From Adenanthera pavonina (lineage: Eukaryota > Streptophyta > Magnoliopsida > Fabales > Fabaceae): a stretch of DNA of 64,000 nucleotides. Made by a program: the position numbers and the translations under genes. The DNA lies in NCBI GenBank assembly GCA_026686845.1, contig JAIVEN010000018.1, positions 12,247,001 through 12,311,000 of the forward strand, given 5' to 3'. Below the pieces are notes generated by a model. That model saw only the letters and a program-made list of their open reading frames with translations. It ran no database searches and had not been told where the DNA came from. This document shows, piece by piece, positions 35,081-47,877 of this stretch (position 1 is the first letter of the stretch; every line of letters starts with the position of its first letter).

Positions 35081-37002
35081 TATAACACCCTTCATGACAT
35101 CTTTCTTGGCATTGTTTTTAGAACCAGAGGAAATAGGATGGAGGAAGGTTTAAGTGGAGGCAGAAAGAGCTCTATGCCATGGTGAGAAGCAGGGCCGCTG
35201 CGGCGAGAAGAGCTCCAAAATGAGGTCTCCGGCTGGAAGCACCGGTGTCACGGTGAACTTACTCAGAGCTACAGCGAGAATCGAGATTTTTGTTTAAATC
35301 TGAATCATTTCAGTCTGACGGCCGAAGGAGAAACAGAGGAGAAATGAGGGAGCTCTGCTAGAGTTTAAAGTTTTCGGCCATTGGGAGTGTTTTCTGACGT
35401 CCAAGAGCTTAGATTCAAGTTGGTAAGTGATTTCTACTCCTCCTTCTCAATTTTCTTCAGTTGAAACTTGGAATTTTTTGGTTATAAGTTTGGTTCTTCG
35501 GTTTTGGCCAAAATCTACCTATAGAAATGGATGAAAGGGGATTAAGGAAGTGTGTTTTGGTATTCTTGTTGCTTGAATGTGAGTTTTGAAGGGTGTATGT
35601 ATGATTTGAGCTTAACCTTAGGTTGTTTTCGGTTAGGGCTCTTGAGAATCCGAAGTATATGTGATTGAGTAGTGTTTGAACAGTTCACAAGAGCTTATTG
35701 ATACATAAAAGGGGTGTTGGAACCTTGGGTTAGACTAAATTGGTTGAATTGTGATGTTTGGTTATTGGTATATTATGTTAATTGAGGAATTGTGGTATTG
35801 TGAAGGTTGTTTGGTAGCTTGAGAGGGGTTCACACGGCATTGTGAGATTGTGATATATGGCGGATTGGGTGGTAATGATGTGATGACAATATGATATATG
35901 ATAATATATATGTTAGGGAGGATAAGGATGGGATCCCTATGAGGGAGACATGCATGCCACTTATTTCACATTGAATTCATGAATTGTATAAGATATATGT
36001 ATATATATGTGTGTTTGGTTATTCCCGGTTACTGAGACATTGTCTCACACCCCTCTCCCATGAACTAATCTTTCAGGTGACAGTTCTAGCACTAGTCCAG
36101 AGAAGATGAGGGAGTAGGATCAGATGTGGGAATACTAGGTCTATGTAGGATATGTGTAATTTGGATAATGTACCTTGTGCTAAGTAGGATAAAAGGTTTT
36201 TGTAACGAATGCATGACATGGATAAGGATTGTTATGGATGAATGTACATATGGTTATATATGTGGATTTGTGTATGTTGTATTGTGGTGTTTACATGGTT
36301 TTGGATGTTGAGAAGTCAGTATGGTGGTGTTTGTTAGCCCAGAGTAGACTTGGGCCTCGTTGGTGTGTTTTAGGACTTGTAGCCCATTTTGTCAAGTTGG
36401 GGTTCAAGGGGGTCAAATCTCATAGGAGTGGTTCCTTTGAGGTAAAACCTATTTAGACAAGTTGGTTTAGGGGTTTTGGACCTATATGAATGGTCTTTGA
36501 GTGACCATTTGCCTTTGGTGGCAATTGGAGATTGTTAGTGGCGAGTTTTGGTCAATAAGTGGCCAAAATGGTGTCAGGGGTCCAGAATCTCCATACGGAG
36601 TTAGATTGAGGTGAAGTTGGTGTCTATGGATAGATTGGGACTAAATTGACTTGTAGGAGTTGGAATCAAGTCAATTAGAGGTTGGAGCATAAAATTATGC
36701 ACTTCAGAAGGTCATCCCGATGTATGAAATTTGCTAGTATAGAAAACTAGCATGGGGCTCCATGGTGCCAGGCAGCAGGCCACGGAACCACAAGGTCCAG
36801 TAGTGTGGTGAGACAAGGGAGGTCTGGAGCCTCAGCGGTACTATAGCGACTACGACCCCAGCCTAGATTTTGATGTTGTTGGGTTCGTTTCTGCTGTTCT
36901 GAAGTTTGGAAAGTTGTTTTGAGATGTTTGGGTTGTGTTTGGTTAGGTTTTTGAAGGTTTTGGTCATGTCCGGAAGGAAGTGTTTGATGGTAGGGTGTTA
37001 CA
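35081..37002 (+). repeat. 3' LTR of the gypsy element (1922 bp)
   Basis: Starts TATAACACCC, so the expected TG is mutated to TA, and ends gggtgttaca. It aligns throughout with the 5' LTR except for a deletion of about 190 bp near 35840. Confidence 0.9.
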
Positions 37003-39715
37003 GAATCAATAAGAACCTTAAGACTGTTAAATTATATTTTCATGCACTGTTCACAATATTGTGCAGCAAATTTTAAAAATTCATGATTAAATGCACAAAA
37101 ATCATTTCACTGTGGTTCAAGTCTTTTAAATTCATTTACATCTTGAATTTTATGGACAAAATATGAAATTGGAATTTGGACCCATCAATTCATAAAGTTT
37201 ATTTGTCCAAATTTACTATTTATTTTCTACTTCCAGTTTTTGTCAAGATTTTGTCCCATAAATTTAAAAATTCATATCTCATACTATATAGAGCTATTTT
37301 GTACATACTTTATATCATTTGAAATCTCTTCTTGTCTAATTTCTAGCTACATTTATTTTGTACATTTATTTTACTTGTACAGGATAAAGCATTATTATAA
37401 ACTATTGTAGGATATAATCCTTTATAGAAATAGTTTTGGGAAAACATGCATAACTCACATTATATACCTCCAAATACATTTAAATTAGTGCTATAATTCT
37501 CATAAGAAGTGGTCTTTCCATAAATCAACTAATTGAATTTTTGGAGCCTTACATGATTTTATATAGCTTTTCAAAAATAGGCAATATTCATAGTAAAATT
37601 ACAGTTTTCTAGTAATTGTCCAGTTCTAACATTTTACTTCTTTGAGCCATTACTTATGCCATAGTTAGCCAAATGATACATAATTTATCTTATCATAAAG
37701 TTCATCATATCCTCTAACTAGAGGAATCATACTTTGGCTCATTCCTTTTCATCATATATACTTAAACATTCATAATCATTAACACATCATAAACTTGTAA
37801 TTAAAGGAACATACATAACTTTTTATTCTCAATCTTCATTTTGTCATTTAATGTCATCTAGCATGCTTTATAGACACCATAAAACTTCACATTTCATCAT
37901 TTATACATAAATGTAACATAATCCACAAAGTATGCTTTTATCATTAAAAACATCATTGTAACCTAAACATCAACTTGCTTTCTCATCATTTGCTTCTTCC
38001 TTTGCTTTCCTCTATTGTCTTGCTTTACACCTAGCATGATTAGTACTTCGGAGAATGAGATTAGGCATCTCAGTAGTAAACTTGCACATTCTAATACATC
38101 ATCACACAATATTTGAAACATTCACAACATTGCAAAATTTCATTTAAACTTGTAAACATACCATGTTGGTTAACAAAATTTCAGCAGCATAATGGCTTAA
38201 AAATAGGATATCCTAGGTATAGGTATAATCCTCATCAAATAAACAGTTAGCCAGTCAATAAAACACTTATAGAAACAACATGGCAACATGATCATAACAT
38301 AAAACATACATTAACATTACTATGCAATAACATAAAGAGCAAGGCAAGTTATACTACATGAAAGCTTTGACATTTTCTCTTTAAACTCGACTTCCTCTTG
38401 CTTGAAGCCTTTCCCAATCACTCCCTTGTATCTTTCCAGGCCTAGAAACATCAAGAAAACCATGCTAAATCATCTAATTCCATGAGCTATTTCTGAAAGA
38501 ACTCTTTCAACCCTAAAATATCATATTTCATATACTTGATTTTCTTTTGAAAATCTTACTTGCTCTTTATTAATTCATGCATGAGGAATCCATTTCTACC
38601 ATTGAATTCATAAAATCCCAACTCCTTCCTCACCTTTTTCCTTGGCCGAATTCATTCTCTCAAGAAGCAAGGAAGGGAATTTTGATGATTCTATCCATAA
38701 AACTCATGCATACATGCTTCCTTACATCAAGTACATGCTTTCTCTAGCTTTTTATGTATGGAAATACTTCTCTTTTACCTTCCCTATCTTGGCCAAAATT
38801 TATGAATAGAAGGAGGAATCGAAAAACTCATCCAAGCCAATCTTACCCCATGAAAACTAACTTAAACCATAGACCTAGAAGATTAGAGAGAGAGCTTACC
38901 TAAAACCTTGATTTCTCTTTTTTCTTTTTTCTCCTTTTTTCTTGCGTTTTCCCCTCTCTTCCTTGCACCAAAATTTCAGTTTGCTCTACTCTCTCTCCTC
39001 TCTCTCAAGGTCAACCAAAGGTAGTATTAATAGACAAAGAAAGCCTTCAAAATTTGTCCAAGTGTGCCTTTGAGTTTTTGGCCAAGATTTGTTACTTATT
39101 AGGGTTAAACTCTTAAAATATTAAAATAATCATTTCCTCACATGCTTAAAATTTCTCACAATAGGAGAGGAGGAAGTCTCCCTCATACTCCATATTTTTC
39201 TTGATCTGGATATATTTTGTACTGATTACTATTTATCTGGATAGTAAATTGGTACATTAGTAGTATTTTCTAACACTGTTAATTCTTTTATGTATGCAAG
39301 AATAAACTAATTTGATATCTATATTTAACCTCATATCCTATTCCAAACTGTATTTTATGTGAGACCCACATATTTTTCTTTTTACTTTATCTGTATTATG
39401 GGCCCATAATACTTTTTCTTTTGCCGCTAAATTTTTATTGCATTCTACAGTCTATTATTTTCAAACTGATCTTTTTAGACTCAATACACTATTCTATTGG
39501 GTCCAGCATGTCATACGGTCCATTTTGACATTTATATTGATGTTTTTCAAAATTTACCCAAAAAGGACCAAATGGCAAATTAATTTTTATTCAAGGACCA
39601 AACTACAAATAATTTCCAATCAGGAACCATACTGCAAATTACTTTCATTTAAGGACTAAGCATGTGAAATTACTATTTTGCCCTTTATAGTGTTCATACA
39701 ATATTTCACATGTGA

Positions 39716-40706
39716 TACCTTTTTTGTTTATGCTTTTTGCTCATTTATTCAAGGCATATCATAATCTTCCTTTAGACATTGCCTTTACCATGAGCTCTTT
39801 TCTTTCCTTTAGATCATACATCATTTTCCTTTCTCATTTTCTTTCTCATAACATTGCTATTTCGTTTGTTTCCATACTTAACTTACTTAGCTATTTTGCG
39901 AATGTCATTCAGTGGTCTAGCAACTTAAGGGAAACTTCCCAATCTATCAACATTCTCTTGCTAACCCAGTTAAAATCTAGCCTTCAACCTTATTCATTCT
40001 TGCTTAATTGGGTTTTGTATCCCTAAGAGCCACCTCCCTTTGCTTTGCGTAAGTGACTTTCATCTTATGGAGGGTTTCATGTACTCTTTGCTCAATTAGG
40101 TCTTAGCACCTCAAAAGCTACCTTCCTTTTACCTCACCTTGGCAACTTACAAAGGATTTCTTGCATGCTTTCTTGTGAGATCTTATGGCTAAGAACCTTC
40201 ATTCCAGAGCTAGATTTCATACTAAACTTAGAAATGAACTATCTTAAGATTTCGCAGTTTTCTAATTACCTACCATAATTCCTTGGGCTCATACTTCATG
40301 CCTTAAACATTATAAATACATTGACTGACTATATTTTTCCTTTACAAAGGCCTCGAATCTTTCTCCAAACATTGGCTTAACATTGAGCATTTTCTTTCTT
40401 TTCCTTTTAAATATAGCCCTAAAAAAGCGGATGTTTTAATAATAGATTCTTAAAGCAAAAATTATACTGTTAGTTAAAGATCAATTTACTCTTATAATTT
40501 TTTTTCTCTAAATCAATTGGAATGATATACACTCCCTTTGATTTTTATTTGGCCAACACCTTTGTTTTTAATATAAATTACTTTTAATTACTTGAATAAA
40601 GAAAAGTAATTAGTTGCAACTAAACGGACTCATTCTTAGATTTAATGGAATCTTTAGTAATTCATGTTTATTGATTCCTCCTTATTAACAACCAAAGAGA
40701 TAAGTG
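39716..40706. other. AT-rich stretch without a recognisable gene
   Basis: C/T-rich on the plus strand with no frame of recognisable family. It may be the truncated remainder of X copy G or another LTR; I cannot decide from sequence alone. Confidence 0.4.
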
Positions 40707-41330
40707 TGTTAATTCATATGGCTTTGATGATCCTAAACAATAATGAGCTTGGATATTGAATATCAAGGGAGCACAAGTGATATGAAGACCAAAGTTAGAG
40801 TCCTATAGTTTGAAAAGTTTTTATGTACACTTGTTAGGAATCCCTTTGTAAAAGAAGGTAGTTAAGCTTTAGATGTTAATTATTCTACTTATCCTGATAT
40901 TAAATGAGACATTTATCTTAGTAACTGATGTTTAGCTCATGTTTTTAAAATGGTTTTCATGAAAAGTTTCATCTTATGCAAATAACCCCTTGAGGTTATG
41001 GGGATAAACTCTCAATCCTATGCTATTTTCAAGTGTTTCCTCTTGTTTTTTTTCAAAAAGGTTTGCGGTTATCCGCATAACTAAGTTCTGTACCATGTTC
41101 TTGCTTTGGTTTAGCTCTTTTTTCCAATCAGGTGCTTACCTTATTCGCATAAGAGACTTAACAATAAGGATCTCTTGTTCTGTGCTGCCTGTTATTCGCA
41201 TAACCAAGGGAGATTATTCACATAACATATGTTACAGGACATTTGAACTTCCTTCTGTTGAACTCATTATTTGCATAACCTAGAGTGTGATGGTTTTCAC
41301 TTTCAGATATTACCCAAACTATAGCTACTA
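40707..41330 (+). mobile_element. Copia-type LTR fragment with a repeated TTCGCATAAC motif
   Basis: It begins tgttaattcatatggctttgatgatcc, then a gagcttggatattgaatatcaaggg-type block. This parallels the opening of the SIRE-type LTR at 55419 on the minus strand (TGTTGG..., TTTTGATGATTCC, GAGCTTGGATTGAAGATATC). Five copies of an RTTATTCGCATAAC-like motif follow at 41067-41281. The right end is not defined and no TATA box or primer site follows, so this is a U3 fragment. Confidence 0.55.
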
Positions 41331-41929
41331 GTTTTTGACATTCCTTTCTTTCACATTTTGTTTGTGGATGTTAAGTTAGTTGTGCCAGGCGTGGATTTTC
41401 TCAATGGAAAAAAAACAAAGTAATAAACTAATTATGAGAGAGTATGAGAATAAGCTCAATGCCTACTGCAATATTGGGAGGACACAAACCATTGCACAAT
41501 TTGTATCGGCAGTAGTGGCAAACTCAGGTTGATAGTAAGGGGCTCGTCCCCCCTCCAAATTGTTTTTAATGTTGATATATATATGTCTAAATAAAAAATA
41601 TGTTGATTTTGAATTGGACCCCTCCCAAAATTGGTCATACAATCATACTTAGTCATTAGCCTAATAATAAAACCAAATAAAATACATAATAAAAATAATA
41701 TAAAGCCCAAAGGCCTACAAGAGAGAATACCAAATAGAAATAGGGTTTGTTAGGTTATGAAGGTAAACAACAAAACATTGAAAAAAAAGAAAGAAAGAGA
41801 AGTTGTGGCAGTCAGTCTTGCATGCGGCACTCACAAACTTGATAGTTGATAATTGAAGAGGGAGTCCAAAAAGTCTCCACAAGGAGGATGGGACCACTAT
41901 CCACTTAGGATTTGGAGAAGGTAAACAAA
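41331..41929. other. Non-coding stretch, possibly hAT-derived
   Basis: The segment near 41530-41640 (ggggctcgtccccc, gacccctcccaaaattgg) resembles the untranslated ends of plant hAT-like repeats, but no terminal repeats or frame support it. The short frames here have no recognised family. Confidence 0.3.
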
Positions 41930-44385
41930 TGTAACATCTTAAACTTAAATCCATTTCCCATGTAGTAGACTCCAATTATATCCATTATTATATGATTAGA
42001 GACTTGATTGCATAAAAACATTAAAACAGATTTTTTTTCTTTATTTAAGGTACTGTTCATTGTGCATTTTCCATTTTACCTGACGAAATTTGAAAATTCA
42101 TAACCAATTCTATAAAAATCATCTTATAGTGATTCAAGTATCTAAAAATAGTTAAAAATATTTTATTCATGGGAAGAATATGAAATAGAGCATGTCCTAG
42201 ACCAATTCATACAGTTTATTTCTCAAACATTTACTGTACATTTGGTCATTTTGAAACTTCTTAGGTTTTGGCCTTATCTTTAAAAATTTATATCTCCTGA
42301 TATTCTGAGCCAAATCTTGAATTCTCTATGTTTTTGGAAATCCCTATGTGTGTACTTTTTAGAAATATTTCTTTTGTACATTTATTCTTCTGGAACAGGG
42401 CAGGGCATTAACTTAAATCAATAGAGGTCAGAGCTCAACTTTAACTAGAATAGTCTTAGGAAAATATGTATAACTCTTGTTATATAGCTCTAATTACACT
42501 CAAACTAGTGGCATATTGAAGATAAGACATAGATCTTTCCATACATACAAATCAATGAATTTTTAGAGCTATGTAAAATTTTATAATACCTTTTGAAATT
42601 TCTAGTATCTAGGTTCAAGATTCCAATTTTCCAATCTTACCCTATTTTTGAACCCTAACTCAAAAATTCACTATAAATTGTACACTTATCCAATTTATGT
42701 GATCTTTAGCTTTTTTTAAAACTTGTTTTGTATAATTTCAGGGCATATATAATATGCCTATCAATTTCTGTACTTCACACTAAATACCTCCATCCTAACT
42801 ACTACTGATCATCATTGACATAGTTTTGATATAGTTCCCACAATCAAATTTCACAAACATATTGCATCATCATTCAATGCTCCAAATCCAACCATATCAT
42901 CATGCAAGGTTCATAAAAATATAACCATACTAAGTTACAAAGTCATAACATTATACATGATTTTATACAAATTCCCAAAATGATACATCACTATTGGCTC
43001 TATTTGCTCAAAAATCATGCTCCTCCTTTGTCCACTTTTCTTTACCTTGATCTTTGACACACCTTGGCCCTATCATGGTCAATCATTTGGAAAGGAATGA
43101 GATTCAAAGAATCTTAGTAGCAACCACCAAAATGCAATCATATTATCACATAATGCAAGCCATTATCATAAAATCCTCATTCAATCACATTAAAACTTCA
43201 ACAATTTTATAGGAAATTGGGCAGAGTTTTCCCTTGAATTTTAGACATCCAAGGGTCTCAAAACCCCTCAAATAACTTAGCCAACAACAACAAATTATCA
43301 CAAATCAATAATACAATCAATTGACATATCATCAAAATCATTCCAATCTATATGACAATATAATGCAAGCATAGGTTTGGTTACCACCTTGTAGCTTTCC
43401 AATGCTTTTCAAACTTTATGAACTCTTCCTTTGGCCTTCCAACATTTCTTAGACAACATCACAAAATGAGGCCATTAGCCACTGATTACATAACTCCCTT
43501 CACAGAGTCTTACATTGAAACCTTAAATTTCCAACTTGATTTCTACTTAGCTTTTCTTCTACAACTTACTTGTTCTTACATAATTTGGACCCAAGAAATC
43601 CATTTTTGGGGTCAAAATCATGAGATTTCCTTTCCTTTTCAAACCCTAAATAGGCAAGAAATTCCCAAAAAATGTAGAAAAATAACTACCCGATTAATTT
43701 GCAATCCAATGGTATATCCTTAATCCTTGAAGCCTATACATCACTTTTCATGGATTAATTTCTTCATAGCTTCATTTTCTCTCTCTACTCTCTCTCTAGG
43801 AAGAAAATTTTGGAGGTGAGTAAAAGAAAAATACTCCATAAAACACTACAATACTCAAGTATGTACAAGGTAGTGACCATAGAAATCTACCTTAGAAGTT
43901 TGAGGAACAAACTTTTCTTGTTGCTCTTGCTTCTTGGCTTCAATTTTTTTCTTGCTTCTCTCCTCTTCTTGCTGCAGTTTCAAATGTGAATGAAGGTGGA
44001 AATGAAGGCTAATCACTTAACTCAAGGCTTTTAGGAAAGATATCTAATGGCAAGTTTAATCATGATTAATTTTTTTAACTTTGGTTACTTTATGACATAA
44101 AAGCTTTTCACATAATTCCATTTGTATCCCATCCGCATATTCAGACGTGTCTCACCTCATTTTTGTCCAAAAATTGCTTTAATAATTTTTATGGATCAAA
44201 ATTCCCTTTACCACTTAAATTTACTCATACTGATTAAATATTTTTGCCAAAAGTGTCACTACATTGGTACAGGATTATCCAAAAATTAGTTTTAGTTCAA
44301 AATTATTATCTTGATCCTAAATATATTTTATCAAGGTCCATTCAGTATTCTTGAATTGGTACTGCCTTTTTCTGCAGTCTAAACT

Positions 44386-46037
44386 TGTTGAATCAAATAT
44401 TTTGATGATTCCAAACTAACTTTCTAGAGTTTAGAGAGAAGATATCAAAGGTGGACAAATGATCTCAAGTGGAGAAATTCAAGAAAAACTAGCACAAGAA
44501 TAAATGTAGAATCTACATCCGTGTTTGAATTGAGTAAAAGACTTTGATTTGGCAAAAAGATGTTTTAAAACTATGATTCTATGGAATATTTGAAAAACAC
44601 CCACTAACAGATGAAGTTTGAAACACTTATACTGATATGCTGTGTTGAAAATTCGAACTTTGACTTTGGAAATTTGAATTTCGTATTGAAAATGAATAAG
44701 TCTGAAAAGAGGCTTCTCTAACAGATGAATTTTGACTTGAGAAATTTGAATTTTGATACTTGTCTGAAAAGAGCTTCCTCTGACAGACAAACTTTTGACT
44801 TTAAAAAATTTGAATTTCAGACAAAATATAACTTATAAAAAATGAGAAATTTGTCTGAGGATATGTCAAAGTTCATCTGAAAACTAAGTTTGGAAAGAAC
44901 ATCAAGATGGCTCACTGACAAACAAACTTTGAACCTGAAAATTTGAATTTCAGAAACAAAGCTTGTGAGTCTGTTATAATGATATGTTGACATACGAATG
45001 ATAGTATTTAGAAATTCAAACTTTGTATTTAGTCTGAAAAGAGGCCTCTCTGACAGACGAACTTTGCAGTTTAAAAATTCAAATTTTGAATAGTTAAACT
45101 ATTGTGCCTTATTGAACAGCCCTCTGACAGACAAATTTTGAGTATCAAAATTTGAATTTTGAAGGCACTGTAGCAAAATGGAACTACTGTTCACACATTG
45201 AAGAACTTTTTACTTGAAAATTCGTATGTTTCAATATAGAAACATTTTCTAAAGACCAAAATTTGAACTTTGCTTCATGACAGACGAACTTTGAATATTC
45301 AACGTTGAAGTCTTTAGCTTTCGGTCTCTGCGAAATTCGTCTGTTGGCCAACCAAAATTCAAACTTTGAGTGTCAGAAGCATTAAATGCGGTTGGTGAAT
45401 GGATAGTTTTTCAAAGTAACCGTTGGGTAACTTCTCCAACGGAGAGATTTTGTCTCTAACATATAGTTGAGATCTAAATCTATAAATATAACATCATTTG
45501 AAGTTGTAGGTAACGATTTTAACTTTGTAAATACTGAAACTCTACCAAATCATCTACTCAAAGTCTCTTACTCTCACATACTTCAATATTTGTACTCCAA
45601 CTTTCATATACACTTTGATTAAGAGAGTTTATTCATTGTAAACAATCTTATCTTCATCTGAAAGAAAGATTTTCTTGTGAGGGGATATCACAAGGGATTG
45701 GGGAAGCACTTAGCTAGAGTGCAAAGAGAGAGAAAGTGTGAGCTCTAAAACAGAGCATCAACACTGTACTGTGGCATTTGCAAGAAACTCACTGAATTCT
45801 TGCAAGATAGTGAAAAATCTCAAGTAGTGGCTTGGGGACTGGATGTAGGTCAAGATTGAGAGACCGAACCAGGATAAACATCTGTGTCTTCCCTTCTCTA
45901 TTACTACTCTTACTGAATATTCATTTATACTCTGTTTTACTATCACCTTTGCTTTCCTCATTTTCTTAAAGTTTTGCAAAAAATTTTAATCTTCCCAATT
46001 CACTCCCCCCCCTCTTGGTAAGCGAGCACATCTAACA
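44386..46037 (+). mobile_element. SIRE-type copia solo LTR, AAACT target duplication
   Basis: It begins TGTTGAATCAAAT and ends tctaaca, and is flanked by AAACT at 44381-44385 and 46038-46042. The order of blocks matches the LTR at 53696-55419 in the opposite orientation: TGATGATTCC start, motif array, TATA box, cactcccccccctcttgg near the end. No internal region remains, so it arose by LTR-LTR recombination. X copy F, which lacks this insertion, shows the empty target site. Confidence 0.9.
45481..45488 (+). promoter_or_regulatory. TATA box of the copia solo LTR
   Basis: TATAAATA, followed by taacatcatttgaag. The same word and downstream block occur in the other two copia LTRs (48908 on plus, 54245 on minus), which marks the U3/R boundary region. 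Confidence 0.75.
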
Positions 46038-46920
46038 AAACTGACTTTTATCGGATAAGATATTAATATTAAACCCTAATTACCCAATAAATATTATTTT
46101 GATCTTAATAGATTTCTTACTATATTCCATTGGGTTAGGCTCATCAATAGCTTCATTTTGACTATATTTTTTCATATTTTCAAAAATATCCTTAACTTGG
46201 GGTAAATTTATAATCTGTAAAACTTTTGGGTCATTAGCTGTAATTTTCTCCAAACTTCTTTCTCTTTTTCCTACCTACATGAATTTCTTCTACTAAATTG
46301 CAATTATTCTTAGTTCTTGGAGTTAAAATACAAGTTTCTCATTTTTCCATTTAATCTGAAAAAATAACCTTTTTCCTTTCTTCACGCTTAATATTGTCTC
46401 TCAATTTTTCCTGGTTACATATATATTTTATGACATCAATATTTTTTTCTTGAGGTTTAAATGTAATATTTACATTCTACTTGTAATCTAAAAAATGACC
46501 ATTTTGCCCCTGAGTTGGATCAAAAAGTAATTATTCATTCTTTTAGGTACTTTCTTATAATTTTACCCAAAAACCAATTTTTTACTATTTCTTTTTCACT
46601 ATTCACATTAACTTTTAAATTGGTCTATCTCTTAACCTAGACGTCTTGGCTACGCAATACTTATACTGTTACGCTCAACTTGGTGTAGATTTTCATTAAA
46701 GTGATATATTGCATATTTTTCGGGGTAAGTTCTAGAATTAATTTCTGCTAATGATCTTATAGAAAATTAATTCCAATCAAGAACCAAACATACCTTTTTC
46801 TGAAAATTAAATGAAAAATTAATTCCTTCTAAAATCCGATTATATATAGCCTTTTTCATCTCGTTTTGTTTCTCATCTTTTATTCATTTTATAATATTCC
46901 ATAAAAATAGGGATATTATA

Positions 46921-47284
46921 GTAAGCACTATGTTATCTTTTTTATCTTATTTTGTTAAATGCTAATTTTCTTGAACAATTAAACCAACCATGAGAACAAA
47001 TCACTCATAACAAACTTCAATATAGGAAAAGAGTTATTAATAGCTTATTATTTTACTGGAATTAATATTTTTTTTTTGCCTCTTTGCCTAGCAGAGTTAT
47101 TAATTTTAAATTAGAAAGGGTATTTTAATTTTGTAATTAGTATATAAAAAATTCATAACTTTATATGTGGGCAATTAAATATATTAGACTTAGTCTATAT
47201 TTTTTTTATAATAATATTATATTCCTCTAAATATAAAGTTGTTCCTTTGTATAGCTCTCATTGTAGTTTTTCTTTCTTTTCTTT
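46921..47284. other. AT-rich stretch, no gene seen
   Basis: Between X copy E and the hAT-like pseudogene. It ends in a T-rich run and ttttag directly before the coding resemblance begins, so it may contain the 3' end of an intron of that pseudogene. Confidence 0.4.
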
Positions 47285-47877
47285 TAGGTGAAAAAAACAA
47301 TTCATTCATATTTCAAAAGGAAGAATGTTGAAGCTGAGACTCCACAAATTGATGAGACCTTAAATCCTCTCATAAGAACTGAACCTCCAAATTTTGAATA
47401 TCCTCCTGCAAAACATAGAAGAGTTCAAACTTATGATAGTTTTGATATCAATTCATTAGAACGTGATCCAGGATTGAGTCGACAAATATGAGAATATCCT
47501 ATTTAAATGCGTGATGAATTCTGAAGAGCCTATATTAGGGCTAGCCCATATCAATTTAATCTTTCAAAGTACCCAAGATCTAAGGAAAAACATGCCCATA
47601 GTTTTCAAGCATCATGGTTTACAATGTTTCCATTATGGTTAGAATATTCTCCTAGCAAAGATACTGCATTCTGTTTACCATGTCTTGTATTTCATTCCCA
47701 AAATAGACCATCTGGATTAGATGTATTTACTATTAATGAATTTCGATCATGGAAAAAGGTGAGGGATGGAAAAAATTGTGCATTTTTAGCACACATTGAA
47801 AAGGATATCACTTCTCCACATTGAATTGCAGAAAAAAATGTGAAGATCTCATGAACTAAGCATCACATTTTACACAC
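47285..47877 (+). pseudogene. hAT/ZMYM-type (TTF zinc finger) protein fragment
   Basis: Frames read KKTIHSYFKRK, then SLERDPGLSRQI, stop, YPI, then SPYQFNLSKYPRS, then FTMFPLWLEYSPSKDTAFCL, PCLVFHSQ, SWKKVRDGKNCAFLAHI and KCEDLMN. This matches the N-terminal half of plant zinc-finger MYM-type/hAT-family proteins, including the TTF-type cysteine pair CLPC. At least four stops interrupt it. It ends where the old copia LTR begins (47878), so the transposase core is missing here. The family derives from hAT transposases. Confidence 0.75.

Larger units (their letters stand above)
28844..37002 (+). mobile_element. Ty3/gypsy retrotransposon, Tekay/Del-like chromovirus, complete but inactive
   Basis: The 8159-bp unit has LTRs at both ends, a tRNA-Met-type primer site, gag-protease-RT-RNase H-integrase in gypsy order, and a purine tract before the 3' LTR. 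GAATC flanks it on both sides (28839-28843 and 37003-37007). Integrase after RNase H and a C-terminal chromodomain-like segment place it among chromoviruses; the tail sequence (LNVKEKQLRNKTIKLIKVLW) is typical of Tekay/Del. The ORF is broken by many stops, most of RT is deleted, and the two LTRs differ at about 20 of their first 135 bases, so the insertion is old. Confidence 0.9.
28762..39715 (-). mobile_element. Family X long-LTR copy G, split by the gypsy element
   Basis: It begins tgtcacatcttatc, runs to 28843, is interrupted by the gypsy element 28844-37002, and resumes at 37008 after the GAATC duplication. It follows the X order of blocks (attttaaaaattcatgat, then aaaaatcatttcactgtggttcaagtc) to about 39715, where the catgtgaaattactattttgcc block of the X right end is reached. 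The exact right terminus is unclear. No coding sequence. Confidence 0.6.
41930..46920 (-). mobile_element. Family X long-LTR copy E, carrying a copia solo LTR
   Basis: It begins TGTAACATCTTAAAC and ends atagggatattata. Removing the solo LTR at 44386-46037 and one target duplication leaves about 3.3 kb, the same length as copy F (3308 bp), with matching ends and order in opposite orientation. No coding sequence. The flanking 5-mers do not match. Confidence 0.75.

Noticed and set aside
41456..41975. Two minus-strand ORFs of 84-86 codons
   Set aside because: No recognisable domain. Partly overlaps the start of X copy E and has repeat-like composition.
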